The position numbers and the translations under genes are program-made. From Apostichopus japonicus (lineage: Eukaryota; Echinodermata; Holothuroidea; Aspidochirotida; Stichopodidae): a stretch of DNA of 64,000 nt. This document shows, piece after piece, positions 63,474 to 64,000 of the stretch. Position 1 is the stretch's first letter, and each line of letters opens with the position of its first letter. Below the pieces are notes generated by a model, which was not told where the DNA came from, searched no databases, and was given only the letters and a program-made list of their open reading frames with translations. The stretch spans positions 21,803,984 to 21,867,983 of the forward strand of contig NC_092564.1 of NCBI RefSeq assembly GCF_037975245.1. Reading direction: 5' to 3'.

Positions 63474-63866
63474 CGGCACCGATCAATCGAATGTGCGACA
63501 CCCATCAATCGAATGTTCGAATCCCATCAATCGAATGTTCGACACCGAACAATCGAATGTTCGACACCGATCAATCGAATGTGCAGTACCGATCAATCGA
63601 ATGTGCGACACCCATCAATCGAATGTTCGGCACCAATCAATCGAATGTTCGGCACCAATCAATCGAATGTGCGACACCGATCAATCGGATGTGCGACACC
63701 GATAAATCGAATGTTCGAATCCCATCAATCGAATGTTCGACACCGATCAATCGAATGTTCGACATCGATTAATCGAATGTGCGACACCGATCAATCGGAT
63801 GTTCGACACCCATCGAATGTTCGACACCGATCATTCGAATGTTCGGCAACTATCAATCGAATGTGA
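63474..63866 (+). repeat. Family B ~393-bp block, copy 4 of 4
   Basis: Offset 700 bp from copy 3 and 2268 bp from copy 2. It has one private change, TTCGACATCGATTAATCG. The match to copy 2 continues to the end of the window. Confidence 0.85.
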
Positions 63867-64000
63867 GGCACCAATCAATCAAATGTTCGACATCTATCAT
63901 TCGAATGTTCGGCAACTATTGATCGAATGTGAGGCACCGATCAATCGAATGTTCGACACCGATCATTCGAATGTTCGGCAACTATCAATCGAATGTGAGG

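Larger units (their letters stand above)
49392..64000 (+). repeat. Satellite family B: 22-bp unit tandem array
   Basis: Uninterrupted head-to-tail array of a 22-bp unit: CAATCGAATG then T(T/G)CG(A/G)CACC(G/C/A)AT. About 14.6 kb gives roughly 660 units. Recurrent variant positions are TTCG versus TGCG, CGAC versus CGGC, CCGAT/CCCAT/CCAAT, and ATCAATCG versus ATCATTCG versus ATCGATCG. A rarer unit has GACCAAACG in place of GATCAATCG and is usually preceded by GATTAATCGAATATG. Shortened 18-bp units lack either TTCG (giving AATGATACCCAT) or CAAT (giving CCCATCGAATG). Each consensus unit contains three CpG dinucleotides, two TCGA and one GATC. The array reaches the last base of the window and continues rightwards. 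No unique sequence or gene interrupts it. I do not recognise the family. Confidence 0.97.

Noticed and set aside
1-64000. Centromeric CENP-B box or telomeric repeats
   Set aside because: No match to the CENP-B box core was seen, and AAGGGTAAGC of the A unit is not a telomeric repeat. Centromere or subtelomere location remains possible but unsupported by sequence.
1-64000. tRNA, rRNA, or ribosomal intergenic spacer
   Set aside because: No cloverleaf, no conserved rRNA stretch and no RNA polymerase I landmark was recognised. Spacer-like nested repeats alone are not evidence.

Overview
The whole 64 kb window is tandemly repeated, non-coding DNA. I see no credible protein gene, tRNA, rRNA, transposon or unique sequence. 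Long head-to-tail satellite arrays with nested minisatellites and layered higher-order duplications point to a eukaryotic nuclear genome, in a heterochromatic (pericentromeric, subtelomeric or interstitial satellite) block. Nothing identifies the species. CpG is not depleted, which argues against heavy long-term CpG methylation decay, but this is only suggestive.

Positions 1-49391 hold satellite family A. Its basic unit is about 123 + 10n bp, most often 143 bp (n=2): a conserved body of about 111 bp, then n copies of the 10-mer CCCCTGGTGA, then a 12-bp tail CCCCAAATGACC. The 10-mer count runs from 1 to 15. All units have the same orientation. Units are grouped into larger duplicated blocks: a 2.7 kb tandem pair (2.86-8.16 kb), a 2.27-2.29 kb pair (8.71-13.25 kb), a displaced copy of the first 4 kb at 14.8-18.6 kb, a 2.76-2.77 kb pair (24.1-29.65 kb), and a 5293-bp tandem pair (32757-43342) with a partial third copy (about 44.04-48.66 kb).

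Positions 49392-64000 hold an unrelated-looking satellite family B with a 22-bp unit, CAATCGAATG followed by T(T/G)CG(A/G)CACC(G/C/A)AT, in roughly 660 copies. It is also layered, with 110-bp pentamer steps, a 1.33-1.35 kb tandem duplication, and a ~393-bp block present four times near the right end. The two families abut at about 49386-49391 with no intervening sequence and only 3-6 bp of shared bases. Both arrays run off the window.

Two sequence properties of family A stand out. First, nearly every unit carries on the minus strand a perfect AGGTCAAAGGTCA (nuclear-receptor DR1 consensus), followed by GGGTCA half-sites repeated every 10 bp (DR4 spacing). Second, tracts with n of 3 or more give four or more GGGG runs separated by 6-nt loops on the minus strand, which fits the canonical G-quadruplex pattern. 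The many apparent open reading frames (minus strand in A, plus strand in B) arise because 10 and 22 are both 1 modulo 3, so the repeats read as one peptide repeat in every frame. I treat them as artefacts.
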